Origin: Helopsaltes ochotensis
Lineage: Eukaryota > Chordata > Aves > Passeriformes > Locustellidae
NCBI GenBank assembly: GCA_013400155.1
Contig: VXBM01000770.1
Location: 212,118-276,117 of the forward strand
Length of the DNA: 64,000 bases
Reading direction: 5' to 3'
Within the stretch, counting starts at the first letter, position 1. Each line of letters starts with the position of its first letter. Of the stretch, positions 1-13,659 are shown piece after piece. The position numbers and the translations under genes are program-made. Below the pieces are notes generated by a model that saw nothing but the letters and a program-made list of their open reading frames with translations, made no database searches and had not been told where the DNA came from.

Positions 1-33
1 CCTCTCCTCTCCTCTCCTCTCCTCTCCTCTCCC
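1..33. repeat. (CCTCT)n microsatellite, cut by window edge
   Basis: The window opens with about six tandem copies of the pentamer cctct. The array begins before base 1, so its full length is unknown. Confidence 0.9.
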
Positions 34-1176
34 CTGATCTAATCCCTTTCCCTTCTCATCTCTCTGTCCAGGACTTTCCTATCCTATATAAACCCTCTGA
101 TCTTCCCCTTTTCTACACTGTGCTTCTGTGTGAATGCAGCTGGGAAAACATTTGTGCTCCTACAGTTTCTTCAGCTCCTGGGAATGGTGTGGAGACAAGG
201 TGGGTTTTTCATGCCATACCTTTCCTGAAATGCCCTGTCAGGGGCTTCTCCAGGACCACACACTGTGTGGGGCGGTCTTGTCTTCATCCTTCCTTCCACA
301 GGGCATACTTGCTGGCTCCCAGCACTCAGCTGGCAGTGGGGATCAGCCAGGGCTTCCCAAGAGGAGGTTCTGCCCATGGTTTGAAAATAGCATTTATTTG
401 CTCTGGGTTACCATAGTTACTGGTGGAAGTCGTGTGGCTCCTGCTGCTGGATTGGGAGATTCTCTCCATTGTGGCATCACTGCCTGGTTCTACTTTCACC
501 CATGGAAAAGGCAGGAATTTCTTGGGCATTGGGTGGGCTCTGCATGGGATGCCCCCTTCACCCCATACCCTTCAGCAACCCACTCACTGCACCTGCAGTG
601 CTGTTGTGGATTTTCAGTCCCCAATCACAGGGTCTGTATTTCTAGGAGGAGCCAGTGCGGTTTTCCCAGCATAGAGTCTGTCCTTACGCTGCATCTTGGA
701 GCTCCTGGAAGCAGACACTGAGAGCCAGCACACCAACCTCCCACCATACCCCATCCCTGGTTTTTGGGAAGCTGGTCTGCAAAAGGGAGCCTGGAACAGC
801 TGACATATCCTGGAGAGGCAATTTTGGAGACATGATGCTAGCTGAAATGAAGATGCAGTGTGGGAAGGATACTTGGTGGCTGGGAGCTGTGTGGGCTGTG
901 CTCCAGGGCTCCCTGCAGAGACACCCAGTGAAGTACAAACCCGGTGCTCGCATTAGTCTGGCACTGGAGCCTTCTAGCCATGGGTTTTTCCCGCCAGAGG
1001 CTTGTGGGTGCAGGCAGTATTTGTTATCTTCCCACAGCCATGGCAGACACCACACCACAAGGAGAGCCTGGAGCCAGCCTGGGATGCCACTGGGACTCTC
1101 CTGCCTATCGATATTCTCCTGCTGCCCTGGTGTCACCGAAACTGTGGGAAAAACAATAAACCCTCCAACATTTTTA
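34..1176. other. Intergenic stretch, no gene recognised
   Basis: Open frames of up to about 195 codons occur on both strands here, but they overlap one another, resemble no family I know and show no splice-consistent pattern. I see only unremarkable flanking DNA. Confidence 0.5.
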
Positions 1177-1679
1177 TGTTGAAGAGTCAAGCATTACTTT
1201 ATTCTCTGGCCAGGATGTTGTTCTGGCCAGGATGTACCACAGAAATCATCTCATCCACACATAACCCGGGTGTGTGGAGAGAATCATTCCGTGACACATG
1301 CTTTTACAAGATTTCCCCCAAACTTTATACAGTCAAAACCCATAGAGGTGCACTGTTTCAAAGTTCATTGGTCTATAGTTGAGTAACCCCCAGTATTCAG
1401 TTTCCCATTGGATCTGAATCTCCTCACCTCTGATGTTAATTAATTGGATCTTCATTCTTCGATTTTTTTGTAAGTCCTTTCCGGAGGAGATGTCTCCAAC
1501 TCTGCCAAGGCAGAGTCTGGGGTAGATGTTCGTAGATGGCCACTGATGTTCCGTTAATGGCCTTTTATCTTTCTGGGTATCTATGGGCTACTCCCAGTCT
1601 GTTGGTATGTTAAGCCCATCAGGCCTCACCTAGAGAAAAAATGTCCTGGAAAGAAGTTTCAGTTCCCTTCCCCGGGACA
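1177..1679 (-). mobile_element. Solo LTR of an endogenous retrovirus (LTR A)
   Basis: Read on the minus strand this 503-bp block begins TGTCCCGGGG and ends CTTCAACA, giving the expected TG...CA ends with short inverted termini (TGT/ACA). A TATAAA box lies at 1324-1329 and an AATAAA poly(A) signal at 1198-1203, close to the 3' end, which is the usual U3-R-U5 order with a very short U5. A duplicated 15-base unit around ttctggccaggatgt (1203-1219 and 1222-1236) sits in R. No internal retroviral sequence is visible on either side. I could not find a target-site duplication (ttttta on one side, aaggtg on the other), so a boundary may be off or the flank rearranged. Family assignment needs a repeat library. 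Confidence 0.72.
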
Positions 1680-2374
1680 AAGGTGAACGAAGCTGACTAA
1701 AGTTATATAAAAATATTTTTTAAACTAGTATGTTTTCCAACACTGAGAGCCACCCTGGAGACATGGGGAGAGGAGCATGTTAAGGACAGGATGTGGCGGG
1801 ACAAATCCAGGCCCAGGGTGCCACAATTTTTTTGAGGATGGAGCTGCTTGCAGATGCTGAGAATAGACAGCCACAGGGTACCAAGGAAAGGAAGGATGAT
1901 TTGGGGTAATTACACTCAGTTTTGGGAAGAAAATCCAGGTTGTTGAGGGCAGAAACTTTCTGCTGCCTGGTTGGAGCTGCTTCAGAACCATGTGCTGAGC
2001 TGCTCCCAATGTGTCCTTTGTCACTGAGCTGGGACAGTTCCATGGCTCTGCCCCCACAGCCTGCTTCTTCTCTGTGCTGCCAGCTCTCCCTTGGCCCATG
2101 GCCCAGGCAGGTAGGGAGCGAGATGAACCCTTGGCTGGCTGGCAGAACAGCACCTTCCTGCAGAGCTGCTGAGCACAAGGTGGTAAAGAACTGCTGCTGT
2201 GAGATGCATCAGGGCAGGAGTCTCTTCTCCCCTCCCTGCCTCCCTCCCTGCCTGGCTCAGCTCTTATCAGTCCTCACTACCAATAAGCAAAGTAAATTAA
2301 ATCCCTCTGGCACTTCCCAGGTATTCCTACACAGCTGCTGTGCTTGTGCTTCTCCTGCCTTGGCTCCTGCACTC
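1680..2374. other. Spacer between two LTRs, no gene recognised
   Basis: About 700 bases with no recognisable coding sequence or retroviral motif. It could be ordinary flanking DNA or the remnant of an internal region too decayed to recognise. Confidence 0.4.
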
Positions 2375-3231
2375 TGACCGCTATAAATAAAAACACCAAT
2401 TAAAATTTATAAATATTTTATTAAGAAATTTAATTATAAAATTTAGAAATTTTAGTATAAAATTTGGAAAGCCATGAACGAAATCAGCTCCGAGCCAGGC
2501 GATTTGAACCGGGTGAACCAGAGACCAACACAGAGTCACCCTAGGTTCACAAATGCAGTCTTTTTGGGGCTTGCTTTTATACAGTTTTTCCCGGCTGGGC
2601 TACATATCATCTCGCATCTTAGTCTAGAATGGTTCCTTCACACATGTCTTTTCTCCAGTAAACGGCATTTAAAGGAAGAAGTAGCTGCTCGATTCCTGCC
2701 GGTGGACCCGGGCATTCAGATGCATCTCTGACAATCTAGGTTCGATGGCACACCTGGTACGGATAGATGAGTAGTTAGCTTTTCTTTCTTCATTCCGGTA
2801 AATGGTTGTTTCGGGGAGGGAATATCTGTTTGATTCGGCTTTACTGGTACTGTTAATTCATATGCAACTCTCTGCTGATTCAGGTCCATCTGTACACCTG
2901 GCCAACATCACTGAATCTTTTCTTTGTTGGACTTTGCTGTAGATGGTTCGTCAGTCCTTCCACACCATCCTCCATTCAAGGGCTTAATGGCTCCTTGTAT
3001 TACTCTGCTCCCATCGACTCTCCCATTATTCAGATGCAAAAGGGTGTTTCCTTTCATTCTGGTGTAGGTGACATTGCAGGGAGAGATGACGTAGCCTCTG
3101 CTTATCTCAGTTTCCCCGGTTATTTTATCATTTTATGTTAGCCCAAGCACAACATTATTTTACTATTACACATCAACTATATTGAATAAAACACGAATTA
3201 CTCCATTCATCTATAACATGACGGAGCATCA
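2375..3231 (-). mobile_element. Probable LTR of an endogenous retrovirus (LTR B)
   Basis: On the minus strand a TATAAAA box (2575-2581) is followed about 160 bases on by an AATAAA signal (2417-2422) in a very AT-rich segment, then a CA end at the lower boundary (TG on the plus strand at 2375-2376). The upper boundary is chosen at a minus-strand TG near 3231 and is uncertain by tens of bases. The order long U3, TATA box, R, poly(A) signal fits an LTR of about 850 bp. No clear target duplication was found and the sequence does not resemble LTR A. Between TATA box and poly(A) signal is a tRNA B-box-like word (gatttgaacc on the plus strand, 2501-2510), but no tRNA fold. Confidence 0.55.
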
Positions 3232-5084
3232 CCTCTGGTATGTTGCCATGCCATGCCATGCCTGCCGGCCTCTCCTCCAGGGTTCCAATGCCTATGGATC
3301 CCTCAAGAACTAGAGATGAGGCTGAGATGGTGTTGGTGCCAGTGGCATCTCAGTGGCAGCTGTCTGGGATCTCCTGTCCTCTGCAGCTCATGGAGGCAGT
3401 GTTACCCCCACCTCCCACTCCCCACCTGCACACATTCACTGTTGGGCTTGACTAATAGCCTTAGAGAAGGATATTTTTGACTGGGCGAAGAAATTTGCTA
3501 AAACAGAGTCAGATTGTCTTCAACAGTTTTTCTGTGCATGGGTTGGGGTGACCAGTTTTCTGCAGATGTATTTCTGGGTGTGGGTGCTGGCAGTGCCCCA
3601 ATCTCACTCTGCCTGGCCAGGGGGATCACGGGAGCGGTGCTGGCAACCCCCGTTAGCTCACAGTGGGGCAGGATATCCCACGGCTTTACCTCCCTGCCCC
3701 ATTGTCGGGAAAAGGATGTGGCAGCCAGGTGCCTTTCCTGGCCATGTCCCTGCTGCCCAGGACCACTAAAGTGTTGTGAGCCAACTTGAACAGCACTCGG
3801 TTAAAGCTTTGTTTGAGGAAAGACAAACTGGAAGGCAGAAGGAATGTGCTTCCTTTGTTATGGTTAGTCCTCTCTCAGGCTGGTGTTTCCTTGCTCAGTT
3901 TGTTGGGGAAAGCCGAGCCCTGGCTGCCCCTGGAGCTGCTGCCGAGCAAAAAGGCACGAGACTTTTATTTTAAGCGTTATTTTTGTGTTTCCTGGGTTTG
4001 GCGTCTCCCTTGCAGCCAGTTCCTCTCCTCCAACACCCGCTGTGAAATGTCCCGCCAGTGGTGAGAAGACAGTTGGCTGGCTAATCATAGGGAGGAGGTG
4101 ACATCTGTTTATATGAGCCCTGCCTGGGGCGGGCAGCCCTTGGTTCCCACTGGCCGCTGTGGGGACCAGCTCCTGTTTTCCAAAAGCATGGCACCTCCTC
4201 TGGAATGAGCAAACTGTGAAGGAGCTAGACTACAAGAATGCAGAAAAAGCTGCGGCAGTTAGGAGGGAGTTTCTGTTCCTCTTGGGCTGGAAGAAATGCT
4301 CACTCAAACGCAAAATTCATATCCTGAGCCCGGGTATACTGGTCCGAGCTCTCAGGGTTTGCCCTATCTCTGGCTTCACGTGCTGCCTTCTCCTCTGAAA
4401 GAGTCTCTGGAGACCAAGGTGTTGGTGCCTGCAGCCAGGGACATACCCAGCCTCAGGAGATGGTATTTTAGAGCTCCCTTTGCAGGACAAAGGAAAAAAG
4501 ATTTCGCCACCAGTCCAGCCCCAAGGCTGGGATTTGTCACGCTGTTAAGGGGACTGAGCCCTGGATATCTCTGGCTGCTGCAGCCAGGAAAAGTGGAGGT
4601 CAGACCCATGCGGGTCTGTTTCACTTCTTTCCTGTGTACCAGAGGCTGATTTGGTTTCCTCTGCCCACGCTCATCATTGACCATGGGTGTGGCATCCAAC
4701 ACCTCCTTTGAAGGAAGGTCTGTCATGCCTGGTCAAAAGACGGCCTTATTCAGACCTGTCCTAGCAAAGAGAACACACTACAGGGAAATTCAGAGACCCC
4801 CAAAGGCTCCAGTTCAAGTTTTCAGTAGAGTGAGGGGCAGCTGGTTACTTACAGGTTTCTGCTGGCTATTTACATTTGTGTTATAACTGCATCCCAGGCC
4901 TCAGCCCATGACCACCACTGCTGGCAGGAGATGTGCTGCCCTTGGGGCTGAAATACCCAAGAAATATGGTATTTGATAGGAGAAATTACTGTGTGCCGTG
5001 GACCTGCTCATCTCAATGCTGCCAAAGCAACAAATCGTCATAATGACCACAGGGTTTCCAAAGCCCAGTCCTCTGTTTTCTAGT
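3232..5084. other. Intergenic stretch, no gene recognised
   Basis: A short catgc tandem occurs at about 3246-3262. Otherwise I see no coding signal, RNA gene or recognisable repeat. Confidence 0.45.
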
Positions 5085-5720
5085 GTTTTTTAGGCTGCCT
5101 ATCCATCACAAAATTGTTTAGGTTGGAAAAAAATAGCTGAGATAATTGAATCCAAGCATTACCCTAGCTTGGCCAAGGTCACCACTAAACCATGTCCCCA
5201 AAAACCCTAAGCCTACTTGTTTCTTGAATGCTTCCAAGAGTAGTGATTCCATCACTAACTGGGCAGCCTGTGCCAGTGCCTGAGCACCCTTTCCATGGAG
5301 AAATTTTCCTTAATATCCAATCTAAACCTCCCCTGGCACAACCTGAGGCCGTTTCTCCTTGTCCTGTCCCTGTTCCCTGGGAGCACACCCACGTGGCTGT
5401 CCCCTCCTGTCAGGGAGTTGTGCAGAGTCAGAAGATCCCCCCTGAGCTTCCTTTTCTCCAAGCTGTGTCCCTTTCCCAGCTCCCTCAGCCCCTCCTGGTG
5501 CTCCAGCCCCTTCCCCAGCTCTGTTCCCTTCCCTGGACACGGTCCAGCACCTAAATGTCTTTCTTGTTGTGACGACCCCAGGATTGCCCCCAGGACTGGA
5601 GGTGCCTCAGTAGTGGCAGCACAGCCCTGGATTGGCACTGCCCTGGGTCTGTGGCCACACCATGGCTGGTACAGGCCAGGTGTCACTGGGCACTGTTGAC
5701 CACAAGCAGCTGTCATGGCC
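5085..5720 (-). mobile_element. CR1 LINE fragment
   Basis: The plus strand reads as the reverse complement of a CR1 3' region: gtttaggttgga near the lower end, then the blocks around aatatccaatctaaacctcc, cttgtcctgtccctgttc and tggacacggtccagcacct. It is 5'-truncated, as most avian CR1 copies are, and diverged, so it is an old insertion. The upper boundary is approximate. Confidence 0.85.
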
Positions 5721-8700
5721 TCTGCAGGCATTGCCTACTGCAGAGACAGCGTCAGTTTGGACTCCTTGCTGGGGCAGAGCTATGGCTGCATTAATCATTG
5801 AGTTTTGGAGAAGACACAGCTAAGACGGCAAAGTTCAGTGGCTGCAGATGAAAAGGGCAAGAATGTTTGCAGATGACAAAAGATCATACAGGGATGTTGG
5901 CTCAGAAAACGGGAAGAGGGAGAGGAGACTCAGTGGAAAGATGTGAGGGAGATATGAAAAAAATTGGTTCCTCTTTCTACCATATCCTCTAAGTACAGCA
6001 CAGAAATTAAAGGGCAGCATATGTTGAGCAGATTAAAAGAAGCTGGTTTTATATATTTTATTTATTAGTTCAGAAAGTTTAGGTATTGTTCAGAAAGCCA
6101 GAGGTAAGGACAGACATGGCATGAAGCCCAGGGAATAATAAAAGTGACAATCAAGCACTGTGCTGTGTTTTCCAGCACTGCTTTGAGGGTTTAAAAAACC
6201 AAGAAGTTTTACAGTGGGCATAAAAGTAGCTTTGTGGTTCCTTTTGGGAAAGGGGGGAACATCAGCACCTTTAGTCCCTGATGGAAACTGGTGACAGCTG
6301 GGATGACTGCAGCTGAACAATGTCCTCACAGCCTGGTCCTGCACTGCACTCTCCTCTTCCAAACACTCTCCTTTTTTTGGAGTGAGAAAGTGGGTGGACA
6401 CTCTTGGTGTATGCTGGGAAAGGGAGGACACCTCCCTTCAACACAGGGGGACTGTGATTAGATTGCAGCCCTTTACCTAAGATCAGGACAGGAGGCCTCC
6501 ACCCAGCCAAACACCTCAACCAAATCTCGGTTTGGTCCCTCCTCCATTTTCCCTCCAGGATACACAAGGCTCTGCCCTCACCCATCCCTCACACACAGCT
6601 GACTCCAGGCTGGCTGAGGCCAGAGGCAAGGGATGGCCTGCACAGTTGCAAGCCTTTCCAAGGAACAGCCATTTCTTCCACACAGAGATTTCTTCCCATC
6701 AGCTGACACAGTCAGAATCACATGAGGGAGCTGTGCTCAGGAATAGCTCATTATTTCAGAATGTCTGTACATGTATATTAGTAATATCTGCTGAGGCACT
6801 GGCTCACCCCAGCTACTGCTTGTTCCCTGGGCACTTCTCATCGTCGTGGTCCAGCCCCCCCCCCCCATTTCCATGCTTGCAGGAAAACTTCCAAGTGCTG
6901 TAGCAGCCCTTGGATGGAGATTTCTGCATCTCACTGGGAGCTGTGGGCTTGGAGCTCCTGGCTGGGAGGCAGCAGCTTCATGTGCTGGATTTCACCAGGC
7001 AGCCCTGGGGATGGCACAGCCTGCAGGAAGGGCAACAAGGAATATTTGGGATTGGGATATAGGGATTCTTAGCCCCCAAGGGCTTTCAGGACAGATCCAC
7101 CCGTGGTTGTTTTGGTGATGGTGAGGGACCAGCAGGTGGGAGGATGGGCTCAGGAAAAGGTCCTTTGGAGAACATCAGGGTTGTTTGGGGTCAGTGCAGG
7201 GTTGCTGCACAAGGGACAGTGGCTGGCTCCAGGTATCAAGTGAGACCTGTTGGATAATCCCCATTTCTGCAGCCTTGGGAGAAGGGAGACCCTGATCCCA
7301 TGCATAAGGAGGAACAGAGCTGATCCTACAGCCTTGGTGTGACCATGGGGACCGGCATTGCTGTGGCAGTGCCTGGGGCCACAAGGGTTCACTGTTGGAC
7401 ATAGCTGCTCCTGCCCAGAGCAGTGTGTTTCTACAGAAAACTGCCCAGAAATTCAAAACTTCCCCACTTTCCCTCTTCCCTGTGCTTGCAGTGCAGCTCT
7501 CCTATCTGTAGTTCATCATGTGCCTTTCATCATCCCTGGCAAGTGACTTTTCACACAGATTCACATCCTTGGATTTCACATCACTGCCCTTCTGAAAACC
7601 TCCCAGGCTGGAGGCACACAGAGCCTGTGAAGGATGAGGACCTTGAGCAGCCATCTCCCAAGCTCTTGTAACCTCTACAAGTTCTCCTCTTCAGTAGGTG
7701 CAGATTAAATATTAACCCCCTAAAAACATCCCCTACTTGAGAAAACCAGTGTAAAGGCAGAGCAGGAGCTGACTGGAGTGCACCCTTGTGTGTACAAGGA
7801 AACACAGATCCAGCCCCGGCAAGCAGGCTCCAGCCGCCTGAGGGATGGACCATAGCAAAGGTCATGAGAAAATCAGGCCAAAAGCTTCTTCCTTGAGTAT
7901 GTTTGTGCTGGTTTACAGGACAAGAGCCTGCCCTTCCACTTCCTTTGATGGGCAGCTCTGCACCCTCTTCTTTGCAAACAGCTCTCAGCACAGCCCAGGA
8001 ACTGGGACTGGATCTGACCCAGCTGAAGGTTGCTCTGACCCAGGGAATAGGATGGAGCAAACCTCTGGTCCCACCAACCAGAGGAGTAGAACATTTTCCT
8101 CCTAAATATGGGCTGGAAATGCTCCCCAAAAGACTGGTCTGAGCAGGAGGCATCTCCAACACTGTCAGAGGGCTGAGCACAAGGCAGGCAGCTAGTCTGG
8201 AGAGGTGTTCCCACACTTCCTTTGAAAGCTCTAACTTGCCCCTGCCTCCACCCCAAGGCTCTGTCAAACACATTAATAAGATTTCCTCAGTGAATCAGTT
8301 ATTCCTCCCGTGGTTTCCACTTCTGCAATTTCAAAAATCTGTTCATGAGTCTGTTAATGCTCATTAGGGAAGAAAGCCATCCTGAGGAGACCTACAACCT
8401 GAGGAATTCTGGGAGCTATGGCTCTGCAGTCCTTAAGTTGAACTTAGCTGAACTGCTAAGTGCAGTTTTCGAGATGGAGTCAACCCTGGGGCACAACCCA
8501 TGGTGGGCTGCAAGGAAAGCCATGATTCTAGGAAATACTTTGCCCCACAGGAGCTGTGGCTGGTGTTCTGGAGTGCAAGAAAAGCCTTGAGACAGAGGTT
8601 TTGACTGTTAGGTAGATCCTTACAGGAGCAGCCACAAATATTTCTGTGAGCTGTGGAGCTGCTGAAATCCATTATTCTCTGGCCTTGTCTGAAGGGTGGG

Positions 8701-11700
8701 TAACTGGGCGGGGGGAATTCTGCTCCCCAACAGGGTTCCAGACCCACCACAGCCCTTCCCTGTGGGAAGCAGTGCTGGAGTTCACTGCCTGATTCTGTGA
8801 AACAGGCAGCCAAACCTGAGGAAATTCAGATCTCTGAGACATTGCTGCCTCTTTCCCCAGCAACTTGGTTTGAGTGTGGCCAGGGGGAAGTCCTGCAACA
8901 TTTTGGCTGTAGAGGCAGCAAGGAAGCCCAGCTCCACTGTTGCACAGTGCCCAAGGGTTATCCCATTGTCCAGCTGAGGGGAGCAGGTGGCTGCAGAGTG
9001 CTGCACTACAGAGACACAGCTGCTTGTGGGAAAGCTCTAGGGGTGCCAAGGACTGATGCAGATGTACCCCTTGTGCCAGCTAGCTGCCAGAACACGGACT
9101 GCAGGGCACCACAGCTCAGCAGGAGTCCCGTGGCCAGTGGCTCTGTGCTGCTGGAGCTGGCAGGGCTATCCTCAGGTAGGTGTGATTTGCCATGCAGGAA
9201 GTCCATGGATAAGATACGGGCCTGGATGTACACCTGGACCCAGCTCAGCAGTGATAGATTAAGGTTTTCAGCCCTAAACCTCCCTTGAACAAAACTGGGC
9301 AAGTTGTTCCTCTGCAGGATGTACAGAGAGCAGCCAACCTCGTTTGAGTTGTGGTCTTTCTTGGGCTTGAATTCAGAGCACCATCAAGCTGAGTGTGCCA
9401 AGCATGGTGTATGTAGATCTCCGCAGCAGGTAAGGATACAAAAGGAAAAAAAAATTGTTCTAGGTGAGGGATTGGCTCCCTGCAGTACAGCCAAGAGCTT
9501 CACAGAGTGCAAAGGCAAAAGTGGGTCTTCACAAAAGTCTTGAGAAGTTTAAGGAGGATTTCAGCAGAAGGAGGACATTTAAGGATGAAACAGACTGTGC
9601 CCCAGCCACTGCCAGTGGGAGAGTTCTGGCTGCAGCCAGTCGGGCCGCTGAGCTGATGCAGCCAATACCAGTGCTGCTCTGGAATGCTCACAGACCAAAA
9701 ATGTGTACTCCCAGTCATTTATGGGACAGAGGATCCAGCATCACGCAGGCTGGGAGGATGAGGTACTGATCACTGGCTTGCTGGGCTTGTACTTTTCCTC
9801 ATGTGATTCCAGACCTGCCTCCGTTATCTCAAGGCTGAGGGATCAGGAGGACGAGCCCTGTCAGAAATCTTTCAGTCAATGACATGTGGAGAGCACAGCC
9901 ATAACTCTGGAGGACATTTAACCATGGAAAGGGAGGTGACTAAACATGCAGGCCATGGACTGAAGCTGTATCAGCAATGGGAGGTGCATCCCTGGGTTCA
10001 GGACAGTGCCAACAGTCCTGGTGCCTTATCTACCCTTGCCCAGCAGCAGCCAGCTGCAGGTTTGCAAAGCAGGAACAAACACTTTTCCCCAGCTGAAGTC
10101 TGTACCCAGCTCCACCCAAGAGCTGTTTGTGTGGTCTGGAATCAGTCAGCAGTAGTCTATTATCACCAGCGTACAGTCAAGGAGTACAGCCATGACCCTC
10201 CCAGAGGCTCAGGCACAGGCTCTGCAGCCCAAAGCAGTGCTTGGGAAGGGCTATAGCAGGGCAGAGCTGGAAACAACCAGTGAGGGGCTTGACAAAGCAG
10301 AAAACCCTTTAAATTTGCTGCCAGAGGAAATGTTGTGCCACAGCTGGTTATAAAAGATCTCTCAAAGAAGTAGGTGTCTCTGAGACATTTACATTACATA
10401 AAAATCCAGAAAAAAAAGCACAACTGGCAAACGTCAGTCTCTTCTTACACTGCAGCACCACAGCAAGACACAGCACAGCCTTCCTTTTCCAGTTCAGGCT
10501 CCTGCAGCTGCTACTAGTCCTGAGACATCATCCAGGATCTTCCCACCACCACACTTTCTAGGCAGGACACCAAAGCTTCTGCTGCCTAATGCAATTAAGC
10601 ACATTCCCCTCTCAGGTCTCAGTCACCAGGTTTACAGCAGCTAGATGCGAGGACCCAAAACAGCTGCCTGCACTGCTCAGCTCCTCGCGATCCCTCACCT
10701 TCCTGCTACTAAGCACCTTCATGATTAAGTTTACAGCCTTTAAGGGAGTTGTAAAATTCTGATTTATGGTATTTAAGGCTCAGGTCACCTTTGGAAACCA
10801 TGGATTGCAAGGTTGGAGTTACTGGTGATACGCACAGGATCAGGCTGAGAGGAACCTCTAGTGGCCACGGGCTTCCTGTGCAGCAAATCTCCTGGCAGCG
10901 TAGAGCTGGCTGGAGAAGCAGTCATCTGGGAATTGTTTCTGCCAGCTCAGCAGGCCCTTTTCCACACGGCATTGTATTAAGCTACCCAAATATTTTTGGC
11001 CTGGCAGCAGTTTGTTTAAACCCCCAAATTTAATGAAATTCCACTTTTTTCGTTTACATCCCTGGTCACTGCATGGTCTGATCGCAGCTTACAAGTGCTG
11101 GTGGCCAGAAGACATCCCTAACCTCCATTTTAAACCTCGGCTGGGCTGGGGCAAACCGTACTCTGTGGCCTTGCAAAGCAAAGAAGGCTCATGTCAGAAT
11201 TTGTTATCTAGAGACTTCACAGTCAGTTTGACACCTGATCTCAGCGGAAGTCTTGTGAGATTTGAAACAATCAGGAACCGTGTAACCACCTCACCGTAGT
11301 GAGAGTTCTGTCAGAGAACACATGCTCCAAGGTTTCTTTCAGTTTCAGGGTAGCTTTTGCTATGTCCTCTATGGGAAGGAAAAGACCAGAACAAAGGACA
11401 AAGCCAACATCCTCCATGGTCAAATACTTTAATATAATCAAAGATTCTGCACAGTGACAAAAATACCATTGATGCAGGGCAATGATTCCAAGATAGGGCA
11501 GAAAACCAATTCAGCAGCACATCACCACTCATCTGAAGAAAATATCACCCCAAATAGTACACACACACTCAACCTGACTATGAATAGTCTGAAATTCATG
11601 ACAGAGCTGCAGAACAGCCAGGTGTCCACGCCTCAGCTTTACCCAACAGCCTGACTCAGTGTCACTCACAGGAGCTGAGCTCTCGCAGTACCACAGTTGT

Positions 11701-13659
11701 GGGTCAGCGCCTTGCTGTGGCATCAGTGTCCCCATGGGTAGAGGAGATCACGCCTCACCAAAAATAAGGATGAATTTTCAAGGATGAAGTACACAATTTC
11801 AGTACACAGACATGAACAGCAGTTGATGGATTTGCACATGTCACCCCTCTGTGGGTCACCACAGATCTCTATTGGCATGGTTTAACTCTTCAAAGAACAG
11901 TACTGGCCCCCACTCTGTTTCGACTTCAGATATGTCACCAGGGAGGAAATGAGAAATTTTCCCTTCCCTTTGCTAATTTGCCTCTATTAACAGGAGGCTG
12001 ATTAACGTGCTGCATCAGAAAAAAGAGTGTGCCAAACTGCAGGAGCTGCAGGAAAGACAACTCGGGTGCAGTGAAGTCTGTCCAGCCTGGCTGCAGCTGG
12101 ATACAGCTTCTGTGGCCTGCAAACAGCTTGGTTCCCATTTACAGTCAAGTCAGGTTTCTGATGTCAGGCGTTTCTAATCTTTTCTGCCTTCAAGGAATAT
12201 GACAAAGCAAAAAGCAGCATCTCAGGAAAGCACAGATGCTCTTGCAGAACTGTGGTGACCAACGCCCATCCCGTGACTCTGGCACTCTTACTGCTGCCAG
12301 CAGGACCACAAACAGGGATTACACCCTACTTCAACAGTTGTTCAGAGCTGCAAGTAACAACCAACTAAAGCACTTTGTAGCTGGAGTACTTGAGATAACT
12401 TCACTTTCTGATAAGGTGTTCATTGTAGTCATTGTCTTCAAAACCAGCCTGTGGCCTCCATCTCAAGAGCTTTGCATGAAACAAACAGTTTGAACTTTGA
12501 TATACAGTTGGTCAGCAACTGTATTAACTAATTAACTACACAGACAGGAAAAATTCCTCTTTGCTACTGGAAAGATGACCAAGTCAAAACACCGTTCTTC
12601 TAAGGTGTCTCACAAACACAAACAGGAATGATGGATGAGGATTTGCACAAGACAAGGAATATCCATTTTTACTGAACACAAGGACTGTGTGAATTTGTTG
12701 CAGCACTATAGAACTGCTCTCCCTAGATTACTGCAGCTTCTTGCTCAGCCAGGCTATTCCAGTTCAAACCATACAGACCAGTTCCACAGGGCGGGATCTA
12801 ATCAAGCCAAACCAGTCCCATGCCTGGCGTCCAGTACTGTTCCTTGGATTCTCACACTGATATCCTATGATGAGTTTCTAGCAACCAGGAGTTATTTCAG
12901 ATTCCAAACACCCAAATCACTGTGCACCAAGAACAGAGCAGGGAAAGGAATATGTTTCTGAGGAATGTTTCTTAGATATGGTTTAAGACAAGGTATTGAC
13001 ATAGTTGCATGGGAGCAAGGAAATCATACTGCCAGATGCAGCCAAGTTTTTGCAGATAAAATGTATTCATCTGCAGTAGAACATTACACTCTCACAAAGC
13101 CTACCAACACACAGTTCCAAGGAATTTCTGACAAGAAGTTAGAAATTAATACTATTGTGTTTTTGAGTTGTTTTTGTTCCCAAGGATACCTCCTCAGACA
13201 ACCACAAAAGAGGAGATGCAAACAAAAAGGAAATCCCACCTACACTAAGGAGAGCCTGTATTTTTTGAGTGATTCCTTTTGCCTGAGGAAGCTTGTGGGA
13301 TACCTGCAAGGGCAAAGTGATATGAGTGGCTTGGAAAAATAGAAGGCAGCATCAGCCAGTGTCTGCAAAAAGCCAGATATGACCGAGTTCTTCCGCATCA
13401 AAATATATCAGTATAATTGAATTACCTCTTGCAGTTCAATCAAGCTTATGGTAAACCTGTGAAAAGACAATTGGGCAGAACTCACTGTTGGAAAGGAGAA
13501 AGGGAGGCCCAATGCTGACTTTCAGACAGGGTGAGAGAATCCAACTGCAAATATAAATGGTGCAAAAGACATCTTAAACTACTCTGCATACAGGCTAATT
13601 TTTTGAGAGTTATTTTGACAAAAATTCAAAATGGCACCTTAAAAAGCAAATCTTATTTT
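5721..13659. other. Long stretch without a recognised gene
   Basis: No open frame here resembles a known protein and none forms a consistent exon series. A 12-C run lies at about 6856-6867. The part nearest 13 kb could still belong to a long TBC1D24 3' UTR, since that transcript has a 3' UTR of several kilobases in mammals, but nothing in the sequence proves it. I looked for ATP6V0C, which follows TBC1D24 in human, and found no exon. Confidence 0.4.

Noticed and set aside
134..1190. Overlapping open frames of 126-195 codons on both strands
   Set aside because: They overlap one another on opposite strands, contain no recognisable domain, and this GC level gives such frames by chance.
2480..2530. 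Possible tRNA gene from a B-box-like word
   Set aside because: No matching A box, no acceptor stem and no cloverleaf; the position between TATA box and poly(A) signal is better explained as LTR sequence.
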